A stretch of DNA of 64,000 bases from Brevibacillus laterosporus LMG 15441 (GTDB lineage Bacteria > Bacillota > Bacilli > Brevibacillales > Brevibacillaceae): assembly GCF_000219535.2 (NCBI RefSeq), contig NZ_CP007806.1:1453501-1517500 (forward strand). The letters run 5' to 3'. The notes under the pieces were generated by a model. That model saw only the letters and a list, made by a program, of their open reading frames with translations, ran no database searches and was not told where the DNA came from. The position numbers and the translations under genes are program-made. Positions 54,258 through 62,472 of the stretch are shown piece by piece. Within the stretch, counting starts at the first letter, position 1. The number at the start of each line of letters is the position of its first letter.

Positions 54258-55382
54258 ATGAACAAGCAAAACTTGACATCAGACATGGAGACCCTGTCGG
54301 TGGATCAGGTGAAAGAACAATTAGTGGAATTAGGTAAGAAGAAGGGAAGCTTGACTTTCAAAGAAATTACAAATCGTCTATCTAACTTTGATCAGGATTC
54401 TGATCAGATGGATGAGTTCTTCGAGTTCCTAGGAGATCAAGGCATCGATGTCAATAATGATAATGAAGAAGACGAAGAAGCAGATGCTATGATGATCAAG
54501 GATGATGAGCAGGAAGGGTTTGAATATGATGACCTGTCTGTGCCGCCAGGAATCAAAATTAATGATCCTGTGCGTATGTACTTAAAAGAAATTGGGCGTG
54601 TTCCTCTACTTTCCGCTGAAGAGGAGATTAAACTTGCGCAACGCATTGAACAAGGCGATGAAGAAGCAAAACGCCGATTGGCTGAAGCTAACTTACGTCT
54701 CGTTGTAAGCATAGCAAAACGCTATGTGGGTCGTGGTATGCTATTCCTAGACCTGATCCAGGAAGGTAATATGGGTCTTATTAAGGCCGTTGAGAAGTTT
54801 GACTACCAAAAAGGATACAAGTTTAGTACCTATGCAACCTGGTGGATTCGACAAGCGATCACTCGTGCTATTGCTGACCAAGCCAGAACCATCCGTATTC
54901 CAGTGCATATGGTTGAGACGATTAATAAGCTAATCCGAGTTTCTCGCCAATTACTACAAGAATTGGGACGTGAACCTGCTCCTGAAGAGATTGCTGAAAA
55001 GATGGATCTAACTCCTGAAAAAGTACGTGAAATCATGAAGATTGCTCAGGAGCCTGTATCATTAGAAACACCGATCGGGGAAGAAGATGATTCCCATCTA
55101 GGTGATTTTATTGAGGATCAGGAAGCGCTAGCTCCTTCTGACGCTGCTGCGTATGAGCTGTTGAAAGAACAATTAGAAGATGTGTTAGATACATTAACAG
55201 ATCGTGAAGAAAACGTACTGCGTCTTCGTTTCGGATTAGATGACGGTCGGACGAGAACGCTTGAGGAAGTAGGAAAAGTTTTCGGGGTAACTCGTGAGCG
55301 TATTCGTCAAATTGAGGCGAAAGCCCTACGTAAATTAAGACATCCTTCACGTAGTAAACGTTTAAAAGATTTTTTGGAATAG
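54258..55382 (+). CDS. sigA: Primary sigma factor SigA
   Basis: Housekeeping sigma-70 factor, 374 residues. Region 1.1 (residues 1-70) is acidic; region 1.2 is [16 protein letters not shown]; region 2 has [20 protein letters not shown] then the -10 recognition helix [20 protein letters not shown]; region 3 [12 protein letters not shown]; region 4.2 [20 protein letters not shown] for the -35. GGAAGGAGGG precedes the ATG. Confidence 0.98.
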   Translation: MNKQNLTSDMETLSVDQVKEQLVELGKKKGSLTFKEITNRLSNFDQDSDQMDEFFEFLGDQGIDVNNDNEEDEEADAMMIKDDEQEGFEYDDLSVPPGIKINDPVRMYLKEIGRVPLLSAEEEIKLAQRIEQGDEEAKRRLAEANLRLVVSIAKRYVGRGMLFLDLIQEGNMGLIKAVEKFDYQKGYKFSTYATWWIRQAITRAIADQARTIRIPVHMVETINKLIRVSRQLLQELGREPAPEEIAEKMDLTPEKVREIMKIAQEPVSLETPIGEEDDSHLGDFIEDQEALAPSDAAAYELLKEQLEDVLDTLTDREENVLRLRFGLDDGRTRTLEEVGKVFGVTRERIRQIEAKALRKLRHPSRSKRLKDFLE

Positions 55383-55405
55383 CCGATAAAGATATAGTAA
55401 GCACT

Positions 55406-55446
55406 AAGCCTACGTTTTGCCACACACGCTGCGTAGGCTTTTTTGT
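55406..55446 (+). terminator. Terminator after sigA
   Basis: AAGCCTACG (55406-55414) pairs with CGTAGGCTT (55432-55440), followed by TTTTG. Confidence 0.88.
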
Positions 55447-55525
55447 TGGGAAGAACGGGATGTTACTTCAAAAATAGTCCATTTCATTAATCAAAAAGAA
55501 ATGGCAGTAAGGAGGCGATGTCTAC

Positions 55526-56464
55526 TTGGATGATCAACGTAGAAAAATCATTATTACAGAGATTGAAAATTGGCGACGTAATCATTTACTGCCAGAACAT
55601 TATTGCATTTTTCTGTTAAATCTCTATACAGAAGGCAAGCATGCTCCGAATCAAGAGGAGCCCATCACAAAAAAACGTTTCTTCCTTTTTCCCAACAGAA
55701 AAGCAAGAATGGATAAGCTTTATAATCAGCAAGCCTTTCTACAAAGTGCAAGGACTCCAATTCAAGGGAGCGGTAAAGAAGCACAAATCCTTTCCGTAAA
55801 ATTAATGGGAGGAATATTTTTTATAGGACTTGTAATCGCTGTCATGCTTTTACTTGCTTTTTATTTTAACGCTTTTAGTATTCCAATGCAAATGAGCATT
55901 TTGGTGTTCAGTTGGATACTTGCTTACGTCCTAGCTTTTGTATTTAAGCGAAAAATACCGTTATTATCCTATTTTTTCTTACTTGTTACGATCCTTATTG
56001 CTATAACTAGTCTCTACTATTTTGGGGAAAAATGGAAAATAAGTCAAGTTACATATTTATGGTGGCTTCTTTTAATTGCCGGGTATTCTTTTTTACATGG
56101 TTTACTATTTCGTTATTCGTTGTTGATATTAGCTGGACTAATAGGTATAGGTATTTTATATGGAACAGCCATGCTAACGCGTATGGGGGAATTTTTTAGT
56201 TGGACAAATATAGAATTATATTGGGTACCTTTATCTTTCCTGATGATTGGATTAGGATATTTGTTCCATGTTCGTCATCAGCAGCTTGCTTATACACTTG
56301 TGGTAAGTGGATTACTGTACTTTTTTGGTCCAGAGATTAGTTCATTGTGGGTACCCGAAGCGTCACGAGAGATAATGCAAATTATATTGGGTAGTAAGGT
56401 TTTACTGAGTGGATTATTGCTAACCATTACTCGTCACTACTGGCTTGAATGGCTTCGAAGATAG
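55526..56464 (+). CDS. Polytopic membrane protein of unknown function
   Basis: A 312-residue protein. The first 90 residues are soluble and basic (DDQRRKIIITEIENWRRNHL, LPEHYCIFLLNLY); about eight membrane helices follow from residue 92 (GGIFFIGLVIAVMLLLAFYF) to the end. The N-terminal pattern recalls DUF2157-like proteins, not firmly. TTG 55526 is the start, with AAGGAGG ten bases upstream; there is no in-frame ATG near it. It replaces the cccA cytochrome gene that follows sigA in Bacillus subtilis. Confidence 0.75.
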   Translation: MDDQRRKIIITEIENWRRNHLLPEHYCIFLLNLYTEGKHAPNQEEPITKKRFFLFPNRKARMDKLYNQQAFLQSARTPIQGSGKEAQILSVKLMGGIFFIGLVIAVMLLLAFYFNAFSIPMQMSILVFSWILAYVLAFVFKRKIPLLSYFFLLVTILIAITSLYYFGEKWKISQVTYLWWLLLIAGYSFLHGLLFRYSLLILAGLIGIGILYGTAMLTRMGEFFSWTNIELYWVPLSFLMIGLGYLFHVRHQQLAYTLVVSGLLYFFGPEISSLWVPEASREIMQIILGSKVLLSGLLLTITRHYWLEWLRR

Positions 56465-56577
56465 ATTAGTCGCGTACATAAATGAATCATTACTTTCTTT
56501 ACAAAGGATGGAGGCTTCGTCAACACGGAGTCTCTTTATTTTGTTATGGAGACTATCCAAATATCTTTTGAATTGTA

Positions 56578-56621
56578 TATAATAATAAGTAAATTCTGAA
56601 CAAACGCTCGGTCAGTCGTTC
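56578..56621 (+). promoter_or_regulatory. Promoter region of the acyl-CoA dehydrogenase with TetR-type operator candidate
   Basis: TATAAT at 56578-56583 is a good -10, though no convincing -35 is seen 17 bases upstream. AACG-CTCGGTCAGT-CGTT (56603-56620) is a partial dyad with the CGNTCGGTC character of TetR-family fatty-acid regulator sites. It lies 60 bases before the start codon, placed to block transcription. Confidence 0.35.
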
Positions 56622-56679
56622 TTGCTATGTACATCTGTGGCGATTTGAACATGATTTAGCACATAAAGGGGAGATTGAC

Positions 56680-57819
56680 ATGCATTTTGATCTTACATCA
56701 GAACAGAAGATGTTGCAGAAAATGATTCGGGAATTTGCGGATGAAGTAGTCGCACCAGGGGCGGAGCAACGCGATAAGGAAAAGCGGTTTCCAATTGAGA
56801 TTATGAAACAACTAGGGGAATTGGAATTGATGGGATTGCCATTTCCTGAAGAGTTTGGTGGAGCTGGAGCGGATACGATAAGCTTTGCGATTGTCACGGA
56901 GGAGCTTAGTCGTGCTTGTGCTTCTACAGGTATTACGTATTCAGCCCATATATCCTTAGGCGGAGCCCCCTTGCATTTATTTGGAACAAAGCAACAAAAA
57001 GAAGCCTATTTAACAAAAATCTGTAGTGGGGAGAGTATAGGAGCATTTGGGTTAACAGAACCGCAGGCAGGCTCTGATGCAGGTGGTACCAAAACGCAGG
57101 CAGTATTACAGAATGGACAATACGTTATTAACGGTTCGAAATGCTTTATCACGAATGCTTCCTATGCTACGTTTCTTGCTTTAACTGCTGTAACCGATAA
57201 AACGAAGGGTACGAAAGGAATCACAGCTCTTTTAGTCCCGACAGATGCCCCGGGATTTAAGGTAGTAGATCGCTATGAAAAACTAGGATTACATGCTTCG
57301 AATACTACAGAGTTAGTCTTAGAAGACGTTGTAGTCCCCCAAGAGGCAATCTTAGGCAAAGAGGGAGAGGGCTTCAAACAATTTTTAATCACATTGGATG
57401 GTGGTCGCATTGGTATTGGTGCCATGTCAGTTGGAATAGCACAGGCAGCTTTTAATCGCGCCTTACAGTATGCCAAAGAAAGGAAAGCCTTTGGTTCTAG
57501 CTTGTCGCATTTCCAAATGATTCAGCAGAAGTTGGCGGATATGGCAACTCAGATCGAATTAGCTCGTACTTTGGTTTACAAAGCAGCGTGGCTTAAAGAT
57601 CAAGGACGAAAATTCACCCAAGAAGCGGCGATGGCTAAGCTGTATGCTTCGGAGATCGCAATGTCTGCGACTCATCAGGCTATTCAGATTCATGGAGGAT
57701 ACGGCTATATGAAGGATTATCAGGTGGAACGTTATTTCCGAGATGCACGTCTGCTAGAAATCGGTGAAGGTACTTCAGAAATTCTGCGAATGGTAATTGC
57801 ACGTGAAATCAGTAAATAA
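56680..57819 (+). CDS. Acyl-CoA dehydrogenase (short-chain/butyryl type)
   Basis: FAD-dependent beta-oxidation enzyme, 379 residues. The N-terminal helical domain starts MHFDLTSEQKMLQKMIREFA; FGLTEPQAGSDAGG and CFITNASYATFLAL contact FAD; ALLVPTDAPGFKVVDRYEKL follows; the C-terminal domain has QIHGGYGYMKDYQVERYFRD and the terminal EIGEGTSEILRMVIAR, where the Glu of EGTSE is the expected catalytic base in short-chain enzymes. AAAGGGGAG precedes the ATG. It stands alone, so the rest of the pathway lies elsewhere. Confidence 0.94.
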   Translation: MHFDLTSEQKMLQKMIREFADEVVAPGAEQRDKEKRFPIEIMKQLGELELMGLPFPEEFGGAGADTISFAIVTEELSRACASTGITYSAHISLGGAPLHLFGTKQQKEAYLTKICSGESIGAFGLTEPQAGSDAGGTKTQAVLQNGQYVINGSKCFITNASYATFLALTAVTDKTKGTKGITALLVPTDAPGFKVVDRYEKLGLHASNTTELVLEDVVVPQEAILGKEGEGFKQFLITLDGGRIGIGAMSVGIAQAAFNRALQYAKERKAFGSSLSHFQMIQQKLADMATQIELARTLVYKAAWLKDQGRKFTQEAAMAKLYASEIAMSATHQAIQIHGGYGYMKDYQVERYFRDARLLEIGEGTSEILRMVIAREISK

Positions 57820-57830
57820 GACATATAAAG

Positions 57831-57864
57831 ATCTCTCCAGCTTTTATGATGGAGGGATTTTTTT
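57831..57864 (+). terminator. Terminator after the acyl-CoA dehydrogenase
   Basis: ATCTCTCCA (57831-57839) pairs, with two mismatch or wobble positions, to TGGAGGGAT (57850-57858), followed by seven T. Confidence 0.82.
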
Positions 57865-58081
57865 ATTAGTGGAAATTCAAGTGCAAAAACAGCTATCTGG
57901 GAATAGTATTCTTGTGTCATACTAGTCTTTTTAAAGGTTATTTGTTAATATCTGGTTACGCATTTAATTTAGGAATCGCTTCCTGATAGTGGGCTAAAAA
58001 TTACCATATTACTCATCCAGTTTCTGCATGTGTTTTTTTGGCAAGATGAGGTAAAATGAATGAACTGGAGGTAATAGGAAC

Positions 58082-58822
58082 ATGACATTAACTATTTCTA
58101 AACGCTTACAAACAATTGCAGCATATTGCCCCAAAGATGCGCTTGTAGCTGATATTGGATCGGACCACGCCCTGCTGGCTTCCTATTTATTAGTCAATAA
58201 TCAGGCTCGCTTTGTAATAGCAGGGGAATTAAATGAAGGACCATATCAAGCAGCACTTCGTCAAATTGCAACGTTAACAGCAAAAGATAGAGCTTCTGTT
58301 CGCAAAGGAGATGGCTTAGCTGTTTTGGCTCCAAATGAGGCAGAGGTCATTTGCATTGCCGGAATGGGTGGCCAATTAATCGCTTCTATTTTGGAAGCCG
58401 GCCTTGATAAATTAGGAAAAGTACAGCGTTTGATCCTTCAACCAAATGTTGGAGAAGATATACTGCGTAAATGGCTATATGACCATGGTTATCAATTAGT
58501 AGCTGAGGATATTGTAGAGGAAGATGGCATTATTTACGAAGTGCTGGTAGCTGAACCAGGCAATCCAGATAAGCCATATCAATCAGATAAATGGAGTCAA
58601 GCAGAGCTAATGGAAATCGGGCCTTTTTTATTGCAGCAACAATCACCGATTTTGCTCACAAAATGGAAGTCTGAATTAGAAAAATGGGAAAAAATCAAAG
58701 CGCGCATGATGGCATCCACTCGTGCGGAAACACAGGAAAAACTGTCGGAAATTGAGGATAAAATTATTTGGATTAAAGGAGTTTTGACATGCTTGCAAAC
58801 GGACAAACCATCATACAATTAG
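58082..58822 (+). CDS. trmK: tRNA (adenine-22-N1)-methyltransferase TrmK
   Basis: Class I methyltransferase, 246 residues, making m1A22 in tRNA. Motif I is [34 protein letters not shown] and [17 protein letters not shown] are family motifs; the C-terminal helices form the tRNA-binding coiled coil ([18 protein letters not shown]). CTGGAGG precedes the ATG. The last 34 bases overlap yqfO, as in Bacillus. Confidence 0.94.
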   Translation: MTLTISKRLQTIAAYCPKDALVADIGSDHALLASYLLVNNQARFVIAGELNEGPYQAALRQIATLTAKDRASVRKGDGLAVLAPNEAEVICIAGMGGQLIASILEAGLDKLGKVQRLILQPNVGEDILRKWLYDHGYQLVAEDIVEEDGIIYEVLVAEPGNPDKPYQSDKWSQAELMEIGPFLLQQQSPILLTKWKSELEKWEKIKARMMASTRAETQEKLSEIEDKIIWIKGVLTCLQTDKPSYN

Positions 58823-59904
58823 TGGAGAGACTAGCGCCAAAATCCCTAGCGATGGAATGGGATAAGATCGGATTGCAAGTCGGGACACTGCAAAAGCCTG
58901 TACAGAAGGTAATGACAGCGTTGGATGTAAATGAAGAGGTGGTTGAAGAGGCGATTCAAAAAGGGGTTTCGCTTATAATTGCTCACCATCCTGTGATATT
59001 CCGCCCCTTAAAGCATTTGCGCACTGATTTGCCGGCTGGCCGCTTGTTAGCAAAGTTGCTGGCTCACGATATCGCTGTCTACAGCATGCATACGAATTTA
59101 GATGTCGCAAATGGAGGTTTGAATGATTGGCTTGCAGAAGAATTGGAATTACAACAAACCGAAATTCTAGATGTAACTTATCAGGATGAGCTGAAAAAGC
59201 TAGTAACCTTTGTACCAAAATCGCATCGTGAACAAGTGTTCCAGGCTATGGCGAATGCAGGTGCTGGTCATATTGGACAATACAGTCACTGTAGCTTCCA
59301 GATTGAGGGGACAGGTACTTTTTTACCACTTGAAGGCACGACTCCTTTCATTGGGGAACAGGGAAAAGTGGAGCATGTAGATGAGGTTCGAATTGAAACG
59401 GTTATAAAAAGTAGTCAGCAAGCTTCTGTGATTAAGGCTATGAAAGCGGCGCACCCCTACGATGAGGTAGCATATGATATCTATCCTCTTGACCTACCAC
59501 CATTTACGCTTGGACTTGGGAGAATTGGCAAACTGGCCGAACCTATGACGTTAGAGGAGTATGCCCAATTTGTCAAAAGGAAGCTTGGTTTAGAAGGAGT
59601 TCGTATAGTCGGTTCTAAGGATCGTCTCGTGAAAAAGGTAGCAGTTCTGGGAGGTAGCGGCGGTTCTTATTTGTTAAAAGCTGCTTTTCGTGGTGCAGAT
59701 GTAATGGTAACTGGCGATGTCGGCTATCATGAAGCGCAGGACGCTTTCGTGGAAGGACTATCAATAATTGATGCTGGTCATAACATCGAAAAGATCATGA
59801 AGCCAAGATTAGCTAGTTTTATACAAGAAAAGCTACAGGAACAGAAATATAAAACCGAAGTAATTGCCTCAGAGGTTCATACAGACCCGTTTCAATACCT
59901 CTAA
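58789..59904 (+). CDS. yqfO: Nif3-like dinuclear metal protein (YqfO)
   Basis: NIF3/DUF34 family, 371 residues, the long form with a PII/CutA-like insert between two metal-binding halves. Metal-site motifs are [13 protein letters not shown] (paired His), [13 protein letters not shown] and the C-terminal [13 protein letters not shown] with GHNIEK. The insert spans about residues 125-230 ([20 protein letters not shown]). ATG 58789 has AAAGGAG upstream. Possible GTP cyclohydrolase-like or metal-chaperone role; unproven. Confidence 0.94.
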   Translation: MLANGQTIIQLVERLAPKSLAMEWDKIGLQVGTLQKPVQKVMTALDVNEEVVEEAIQKGVSLIIAHHPVIFRPLKHLRTDLPAGRLLAKLLAHDIAVYSMHTNLDVANGGLNDWLAEELELQQTEILDVTYQDELKKLVTFVPKSHREQVFQAMANAGAGHIGQYSHCSFQIEGTGTFLPLEGTTPFIGEQGKVEHVDEVRIETVIKSSQQASVIKAMKAAHPYDEVAYDIYPLDLPPFTLGLGRIGKLAEPMTLEEYAQFVKRKLGLEGVRIVGSKDRLVKKVAVLGGSGGSYLLKAAFRGADVMVTGDVGYHEAQDAFVEGLSIIDAGHNIEKIMKPRLASFIQEKLQEQKYKTEVIASEVHTDPFQYL

Positions 59905-59942
59905 GGCCAAAGAGCTACGGAATAACTAAGGGAGTGGGCAAC

Positions 59943-60437
59943 TTGTCCTCGATTCGTGATTTTTATGAATGGCACCTATCACTTGGAAAAATAAAGCGAG
60001 CCGAGCGTGAATTGGCTGGTGTAAAAGAGCAAGAAAGAGAACAAATGAAACATATCAGGGCTATTGAACATCAAATAGAGGGCATGCCTACTGACACCCC
60101 TGATCAACAAATTGAACGAATGCTAAAGGAGCAAGAGCTCTGGATGCTTAAAAAAGAGTGGGAGCGTAATGGAAATGAGCTGATTGAAAAACGTTTTTCT
60201 TTAGAACAATTCCTGCAGCTCTCTCGTTTGGAAGCAGAAGAACGTCAAGCAAAATGTAACCCAGAATGGCTAAAAGAATATGATCGACTGCTGGAAACGA
60301 AAAAAAATCCAGTGGTTGAAGTAAAAAACAAGTCTTGTATGGGGTGTTTTATGCCATTATCAACCAGCAACTTTGATAAATGGCGGAGAGGGAAGGGGCT
60401 GGTATATTGTGACGAGTGTGAAAGAATTCTTGTGTAG
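59943..60437 (+). CDS. Coiled-coil protein with C-terminal C4 zinc ribbon (COG1579-like)
   Basis: A 164-residue protein. Residues 5-125 are predicted coiled coil, rich in Glu/Lys/Gln (AERELAGVKEQEREQMKHIR). The C-terminus is a zinc ribbon: SCMGCFMPL and VYCDECERILV (four Cys as two CxxC pairs). This is the architecture of the CdsZ/COG1579 family, often beside yqfO. The TTG at 59943 is eight bases from GGGAG and is preferred over GTG 59934. Function not assigned; nucleic-acid binding is possible. Confidence 0.8.
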   Translation: MSSIRDFYEWHLSLGKIKRAERELAGVKEQEREQMKHIRAIEHQIEGMPTDTPDQQIERMLKEQELWMLKKEWERNGNELIEKRFSLEQFLQLSRLEAEERQAKCNPEWLKEYDRLLETKKNPVVEVKNKSCMGCFMPLSTSNFDKWRRGKGLVYCDECERILV

Positions 60438-62472
60438 TAGGAGATGGGGGAAAGCAATTCCTGCTACTGTAGCTATTGCAATGGCTAGCTGTATTTTCTT
60501 AGAACCTGTGCAAGCTGAAGAAATAGGGAATGATCTTTTGGCTCCATTGCCTTTCATTGATATTTCTAATCATCCCGCTAAAGAGGCTATTGTCAAAGCC
60601 TATGAGGAAGGTTTGTTTAGTGATTCAACGAAAGCGATTAAGCAATTTTTCCCTGATAAGGCTATGACACGGGCAGAGTTCTTTTTATTGACCAGCCGTT
60701 TTTTGCAGCTAAACCAAAATAAATTGTTTCCCTTGACCTTGTTGGAAGACAATGATGAATTCGGTCGGGGACAAGGAATGGACGAGCCATATTTACCCTA
60801 TAAGGATGTTCACTACATGACGTGGATGTATCCTGGTATCTTGCGGGTATTTGTGTATCACGATCGGATTGCAGGAGCTAGGACACTACATAAGATTTTT
60901 CCAGGAGATCAATTTTATCCGAACCAGCCTATCACAAATGAAGAGGCAGCTAAAGTGCTGTCCGTACTATCCTTTGCCACGAAGAAATCTGAATGGGAAT
61001 TAGAATTGCTAAAAAGAGGTTCAAGCAGATTAACACGTGCAGAAGCTGCTATTTTGATGGAAAAGGTGAGCGCTTCAACTCAATCCCAGATGCTCTTGCC
61101 TTTAGCTGATGAAACGCGTTCTCTATACCCGCATGTCCCTGTTCAGAAGGAGATGTATCCTTTATTTGCCACGTATGATTCTCCAACGGAAACGGAACAG
61201 AAATTCATAGATATCGTGGATTCAATCAAAAATTATCTTGAAGAAGAGGAAACCTTTAAGGAGCTGGAGGAGCTACCTTCTGATTTTCCTAACCAGGTGG
61301 GAGTTCATTACTACAAAAGCTGGAACTACTATAAGGAACCCGCAGATAATGCAAAAGAAGCCCTCCTTGCATTAGACGCTTATCTGGAAACAGTGGAGCA
61401 TGATCCAAAAATGCTAGGCCTTCTTACGGCTAATATCTATGATGTTGGCTTACAAATGCTACGGACTAATCAAGGTAAAGAATTTGAAGAATTACATCAA
61501 AAATTACTTTCTTATGAATCAAAACTGGTTAAGAATTCAGAGGAATGGAAAGTATTTGGTCTATATTTGGCAGCTATTGAAATTCATTTAGGTCAATATG
61601 GAAATGCAAGTAAACGTTATGAGGAAAGACCGGATATCAAGCTGGCTGTACAAAATGGCTTGTACTATTTGGTGAAAGAAAATCGGATTTCTGATGCGGA
61701 AAATTTGTTAAAACGTGCTATGAAAGTAGCAGATCAAGATCGTGAGCTTCAAGCTTTATATGAACAAGCGGCTCACGAATTAGATCTGTTGTCCTCCACT
61801 AGACAAAATCTTTATGCCACTCTATTAAGTGATGCTTATAACAAGCTGGACGAAGCTCAAAGGATTATTGTCAAGACGGAAATGAATTACGGTGGTACGG
61901 TGCTTAAAACTACTGAAGAAATGGATGCTCAAAGAGGAATCACGCATACAAAAGGTATTTACCAAAAAGCGGATCAAGCCGTTTTAAATAAAATGGAAAG
62001 ATATACAGATCGTCGTAATCAAGTCAAGTACGATTGGGATAATGAAAAGGGTATCTGGACCAAAAAAGAGACTGGTAACCAAATTGGGAAAAAAGCGTAT
62101 CTACACGAGTATGTGACTGATCTGCCTGTTTTAAGCCGTTTAAATAAGCTTCATGCTAGGTACTTAAAGCAAAGCTTCGGAGCATATGAGGTTATTACCG
62201 AATTTTATGAACCAAATGAACTTCAGCGCTATGCTGAAACGCTTGATTTACAAGAGAAAAAGCTTTTATATGCTCCTACGTTTGTTGTGAAGTACTATTT
62301 GGATTCTGAAACGAAACAATTATTACGCCAATCTTGGAAAATTACGGAGGCCTATGATAATGGGGAATACCTCAAGCTGGATGGCGATGAAGAATATGAA
62401 TTTCCCGAGAGCTTGCGTCTGGATATTCCACAAGAGGTGACAAAAGGAGCTGTTGTTATACATGAAACTTAG
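60409..62472 (+). CDS. Exported SLH-domain protein
   Basis: Large secreted protein, about 687 residues from GTG 60409 (AAGGGGC upstream; the open frame reaches 60373). The signal peptide is WGKAIPATVAIAMASCIFLE, cleaved near VQAEE. Residues 40-230 hold S-layer-homology modules: PFIDISNHPAKEAIVKAYEE, DKAMTRAEFFLLTSRFL, QPITNEEAAKVLSVLSF, TRAEAAILMEKV. The rest is mostly helical, TPR-like in the middle (KEALLALDAYLETVE, NASKRYEERPDIKLAVQNG), then a beta-rich C-terminal region (SFGAYEVITEFYEPNELQRY). It should anchor to secondary wall polymer. It overlaps the S41 protease gene by eleven bases, implying coupled synthesis. Confidence 0.8.
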   Translation: MTSVKEFLCSRRWGKAIPATVAIAMASCIFLEPVQAEEIGNDLLAPLPFIDISNHPAKEAIVKAYEEGLFSDSTKAIKQFFPDKAMTRAEFFLLTSRFLQLNQNKLFPLTLLEDNDEFGRGQGMDEPYLPYKDVHYMTWMYPGILRVFVYHDRIAGARTLHKIFPGDQFYPNQPITNEEAAKVLSVLSFATKKSEWELELLKRGSSRLTRAEAAILMEKVSASTQSQMLLPLADETRSLYPHVPVQKEMYPLFATYDSPTETEQKFIDIVDSIKNYLEEEETFKELEELPSDFPNQVGVHYYKSWNYYKEPADNAKEALLALDAYLETVEHDPKMLGLLTANIYDVGLQMLRTNQGKEFEELHQKLLSYESKLVKNSEEWKVFGLYLAAIEIHLGQYGNASKRYEERPDIKLAVQNGLYYLVKENRISDAENLLKRAMKVADQDRELQALYEQAAHELDLLSSTRQNLYATLLSDAYNKLDEAQRIIVKTEMNYGGTVLKTTEEMDAQRGITHTKGIYQKADQAVLNKMERYTDRRNQVKYDWDNEKGIWTKKETGNQIGKKAYLHEYVTDLPVLSRLNKLHARYLKQSFGAYEVITEFYEPNELQRYAETLDLQEKKLLYAPTFVVKYYLDSETKQLLRQSWKITEAYDNGEYLKLDGDEEYEFPESLRLDIPQEVTKGAVVIHET

